Positions 5,992-7,276 of a stretch of DNA of 7,276 nt are shown here, piece after piece (position 1 is the first letter of the stretch; every line of letters begins with the position of its first letter). The DNA is from SIG636 sp045604285 (GTDB lineage Bacteria > Bacillota > Clostridia > Oscillospirales > CAG-382), in the NCBI GenBank assembly GCA_045604285.1, contig JAZUNS010000022.1, positions 1 to 7,276 of the forward strand. The letters are read 5' to 3'. The notes beneath the pieces were generated by a model. It worked only from the letters and a program-made list of their open reading frames with translations, searched no databases and was not told where the DNA came from. A program made the position numbers and the translations under genes.

Positions 5992-6021
5992 TTGCACAAA
6001 GGCGGCGGTTTGTGTTACAAT
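5992..6021 (+). promoter_or_regulatory. Promoter for tag
   Basis: TTGCAC (5992-5997) and TACAAT (6016-6021) are separated by 18 bp, with TGT just before the -10 box forming an extended -10. Transcription would start near 6028, giving a very short leader with AGGAGG at 6031-6036. The site begins three bases after the acyltransferase stop. Confidence 0.55.
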
Positions 6022-6045
6022 CGTATAAAAAGGAGGCGCAGCAAC

Positions 6046-6633
6046 GTGATGGATCCAAATACTAAAAATCAAGGCACTTCAAAAGCCGACAAAAAACGGT
6101 GTAGCTGGTGCAACCTTAAAAACCCCAAATACGTTAAGTACCATGACGAGGAATGGTGTCGCCCCAATTTTGAAGACGGCTATCTGTACGAAATGCTTAT
6201 ACTTGAATCCTTCCAGGCGGGGCTGTCCTGGGAGTGCGTCCTTAACAAGCGTGAGGCTTTTAGCACTGCCTACGATGGCTTTAACGTGGACAAGGTTTGC
6301 GACTACGGCGCCGAAAAAATAGCAGAGTTGCTTAGCAATAAGGACCTTATACGCAACAAGCTTAAGATTACCGCTTCGATAAATAACAGCAAAATATTTA
6401 AAGCCATCGTTTCGGAATACGGCTCCTTTTACAGCTATTTAAAAAGCTTTGCAGGTGAGGACACCGTATACGAAACCCACCGTACCACAAGCCCGCTTTC
6501 CGACGCCATATCAAGGGATTTGTACAAACGGGGGATGCGATTTGTAGGCTCTACCATTATATATTCTTACTTGCAGGCGGTGGGCATAATATATTCCCAC
6601 GAAAAAGAATGTTATTTATATAAATATTTATAA
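6046..6633 (+). CDS. tag: DNA-3-methyladenine glycosylase I
   Basis: This 195-residue cytoplasmic base-excision repair enzyme removes 3-methyladenine from alkylated DNA and leaves an abasic site. The family pattern is clear: RCSWC near the start, KYHDEEW (31-37), LESFQAGLSW (53-62, with Glu54 and Trp62 at the base-recognition positions), LNKREAF, IRNKLKI, GSF, then KRGMRFVGSTIIYSYLQAVG and SHEKEC. The four zinc ligands known from E. coli Tag have counterparts here in Cys19, His33, His185 and Cys189. Cys38 stands where most family members have Gly in EWG. The start is either GTG 6046, 9 bases after AGGAGG (6031-6036), or ATG 6049, 12 bases after it. I prefer GTG on spacing, and the choice changes one residue. 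An upstream in-frame TTG at 5992 lies inside the promoter. No adaptive-response partner gene is adjacent. Confidence 0.93.
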   Translation: MMDPNTKNQGTSKADKKRCSWCNLKNPKYVKYHDEEWCRPNFEDGYLYEMLILESFQAGLSWECVLNKREAFSTAYDGFNVDKVCDYGAEKIAELLSNKDLIRNKLKITASINNSKIFKAIVSEYGSFYSYLKSFAGEDTVYETHRTTSPLSDAISRDLYKRGMRFVGSTIIYSYLQAVGIIYSHEKECYLYKYL

Positions 6634-6639
6634 AAAACG

Positions 6640-6667
6640 GTGACTTTTGCTTAAAAACATGTATAAT
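6640..6667 (+). promoter_or_regulatory. Promoter for the small membrane protein
   Basis: There is a perfect TATAAT (6662-6667) with GTGACT (6640-6645) 16 bp upstream. It begins six bases after the tag stop codon, and no terminator separates the two genes, so read-through from tag is also possible. Confidence 0.6.
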
Positions 6668-6716
6668 GGGTTTGGGAAGACGTTGTGCCCAAAAATTATT
6701 CAAAAGGAAGTAAAAC

Positions 6717-6935
6717 ATGGAAAAATTGCTTTTAACCGCCGGCATTATAAGCATGGTTGCTTGTGTTTTGTCTTTGTTGTATGCCGTACTTAATCGAATC
6801 GGATACTATAATCTTCTTGACGGAGATGGGGAAGTATACAAAAAATTGCATCGTAGGATGACCTATTCCTTCGTCTTATCGATTGTTTTTGCGGCGGTTG
6901 GTGCGGCGTGCTTTTTGATACGCTATATAATATAA
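6717..6935 (+). CDS. Small two-helix membrane protein, function unknown
   Basis: This 72-residue protein starts at ATG 6717, with AAGGAAG (6704-6710) 6 bases upstream. It has two hydrophobic helices, about residues 4-26 and 49-71, joined by a loop that begins with GDGE and ends in the basic cluster KKLHRR (42-47). By the positive-inside rule the loop would face the cytoplasm and both ends would face out. Cysteines are at 16 and 65 only, both inside predicted helices. I do not recognise a family. A dedicated promoter, a good ribosome binding site and a terminator overlapping its stop codon all argue that it is expressed. There is no toxin-antitoxin partner or other functional clue nearby. Confidence 0.75.
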   Translation: MEKLLLTAGIISMVACVLSLLYAVLNRIGYYNLLDGDGEVYKKLHRRMTYSFVLSIVFAAVGAACFLIRYII

Positions 6936-7000
6936 GCAGGTGGTTTAGGGCAGCGCTGCAAAACGTGTTGTTTTACCGCCTGCTTTTATTTCTTCTTTTT
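6934..7000 (+). terminator. Terminator overlapping the stop codon of the small membrane gene
   Basis: An 11-bp stem (6934-6944 with 6975-6985, one G-U) begins within the TAA stop and is followed by a pyrimidine-rich TTATTTCTTCTTTTT tract (6986-7000). The 30-base apical region can form further small hairpins (AAAAC-GTGTT-GTTTT). It sits between convergent reading frames and may serve both, since the minus-strand Rieske fragment ends at 6986. Confidence 0.7.
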
Positions 7001-7150
7001 ATCGTCGGTTGCGGGATTATTCAAAAGCCTGCCGTTTTCGTCAAAGCGTGACCCGGGGCAAGGGCAATCCCAAGAATGTTCATCGGGATTATATTTCAGC
7101 GCACAGCCAAGGTGCGGACAGCGAGGAACTGCCGGTCTTGGAGGGCGCAC
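6986..7150 (-). pseudogene. Rieske [2Fe-2S] domain fragment lacking one cluster ligand
   Basis: The minus-strand frame from GTG 7150 gives 54 residues with an unmistakable Rieske signature: CPHLGC (11-16), then WDCPC (27-31) and GSRFDENGRLLNNPAT (33-48). This pattern is typical of the C-terminal Rieske domain attached to some FAD-dependent oxidoreductases of Bacillota. Cluster ligands should be Cys11, His13, Cys29 and a His at position 32; here position 32 is Pro (codon at 7055-7057), which one base change from CAC would explain. An in-frame TAA lies directly before the GTG, and no Shine-Dalgarno sequence precedes it, so the oxidoreductase part is missing. I read it as a decayed remnant. A small standalone protein that does not bind the cluster, or a sequencing error at 7056, are alternatives. 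Confidence 0.6.
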
Positions 7151-7164
7151 TTAGGTTCTAAATA

Positions 7165-7276
7165 TTAAGAATTAACAGAGTAATCCTTTTTAAAGCCGTG
7201 TGCTCCGAAAATTTGCCATTGTCCAACTCCGAGACGTTGCATCACTGCCTTGCGTTCCTCGGCGCACAGCTTGGGG
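7165..7276 (-). CDS. C-terminal end of an unidentified protein (5' part outside window)
   Basis: On the minus strand, the frame entering at the right edge runs 36 residues to TAA at 7167-7165: PKLCAEERKAVMQRLGVG, then QWQIFGAHGFKKDYSVNS. The mix of charged and hydrophobic residues looks like genuine coding sequence, while the two alternative minus frames stop early or look random. I do not recognise the family. Its stop lies 14 bases before the GTG of the Rieske fragment and in a different frame. The two may be separate genes, or the Rieske piece may be a leftover from a neighbour lost by deletion. Confidence 0.5.
   Translation of the reverse strand, partial: PKLCAEERKAVMQRLGVGQWQIFGAHGFKKDYSVNS

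Noticed and set aside
5992..6045. TTG start extending tag by 18 residues
   Set aside because: The TTG is part of the likely -35 box, and the AGGAGG at 6031-6036 lies downstream of it, pointing to GTG 6046 or ATG 6049.
6671..6693. TTTGGG/CCCAAA stem-loop in the leader of the small membrane gene as an attenuator
   Set aside because: It has only 6 bp with an 11-base loop and is followed by A-rich sequence, not T's; it is too weak to support a regulatory call.

Overview
The window looks like the chromosome of an anaerobic, low-to-moderate GC Bacillota of the Clostridia, most likely a Ruminococcaceae/Oscillospiraceae-type gut or rumen bacterium. The grounds are a secreted enzyme ending in a type I dockerin (the cellulosome docking module), strong AGGAGG-type ribosome binding sites, extended -10 promoters, many short hairpin-plus-T terminators and a clostridial-style membrane XRE regulator. 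The species call is inference.

Layout. (1) 1-350, minus strand: the N-terminal part of a lipoprotein whose mature chain becomes a Ser/Glu/Ala decapeptide repeat and runs off the window. (2) 351-610: a divergent intergenic region with one good promoter facing each way. (3) 611-3787, plus strand: a 1058-residue secreted protein with a purple-acid-phosphatase-like N-terminal domain, a calcineurin-like metallophosphatase domain, a discoidin-like domain, two InlB/Flg_new-type beta repeats, a second discoidin-like domain and a C-terminal dockerin. (4) 3788-4245: about 460 bases without a credible gene, but dense in RNA-type hairpins, followed by a promoter and a structured leader. (5) 4246-4857: an XRE helix-turn-helix protein with two membrane segments and a zinc ribbon, followed by a clear terminator. 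(6) 5000-5989: a membrane acyltransferase with its own promoter. (7) 6046-6633: DNA-3-methyladenine glycosylase I (tag). (8) 6717-6935: a small two-helix membrane protein ending in a terminator. (9) 6986-7276, minus strand: a short Rieske-type fragment lacking one cluster ligand, preceded by the C-terminal end of an unidentified protein.

The plus-strand genes after 4100 each have a recognisable promoter, so they are mostly single units, not an operon. The two surface proteins at the left are divergently transcribed and may be co-regulated. No CRISPR array, tRNA, rRNA, transposase or phage gene was seen. The main points of interest are the dockerin-tagged phosphatase with altered metal-site motifs, the folded leader of the XRE gene whose hairpin loop can pair with its own Shine-Dalgarno sequence, the hairpin cluster after the phosphatase gene, and the damaged Rieske fragment. 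I do not see convincing evidence for a wholly new multi-gene system.
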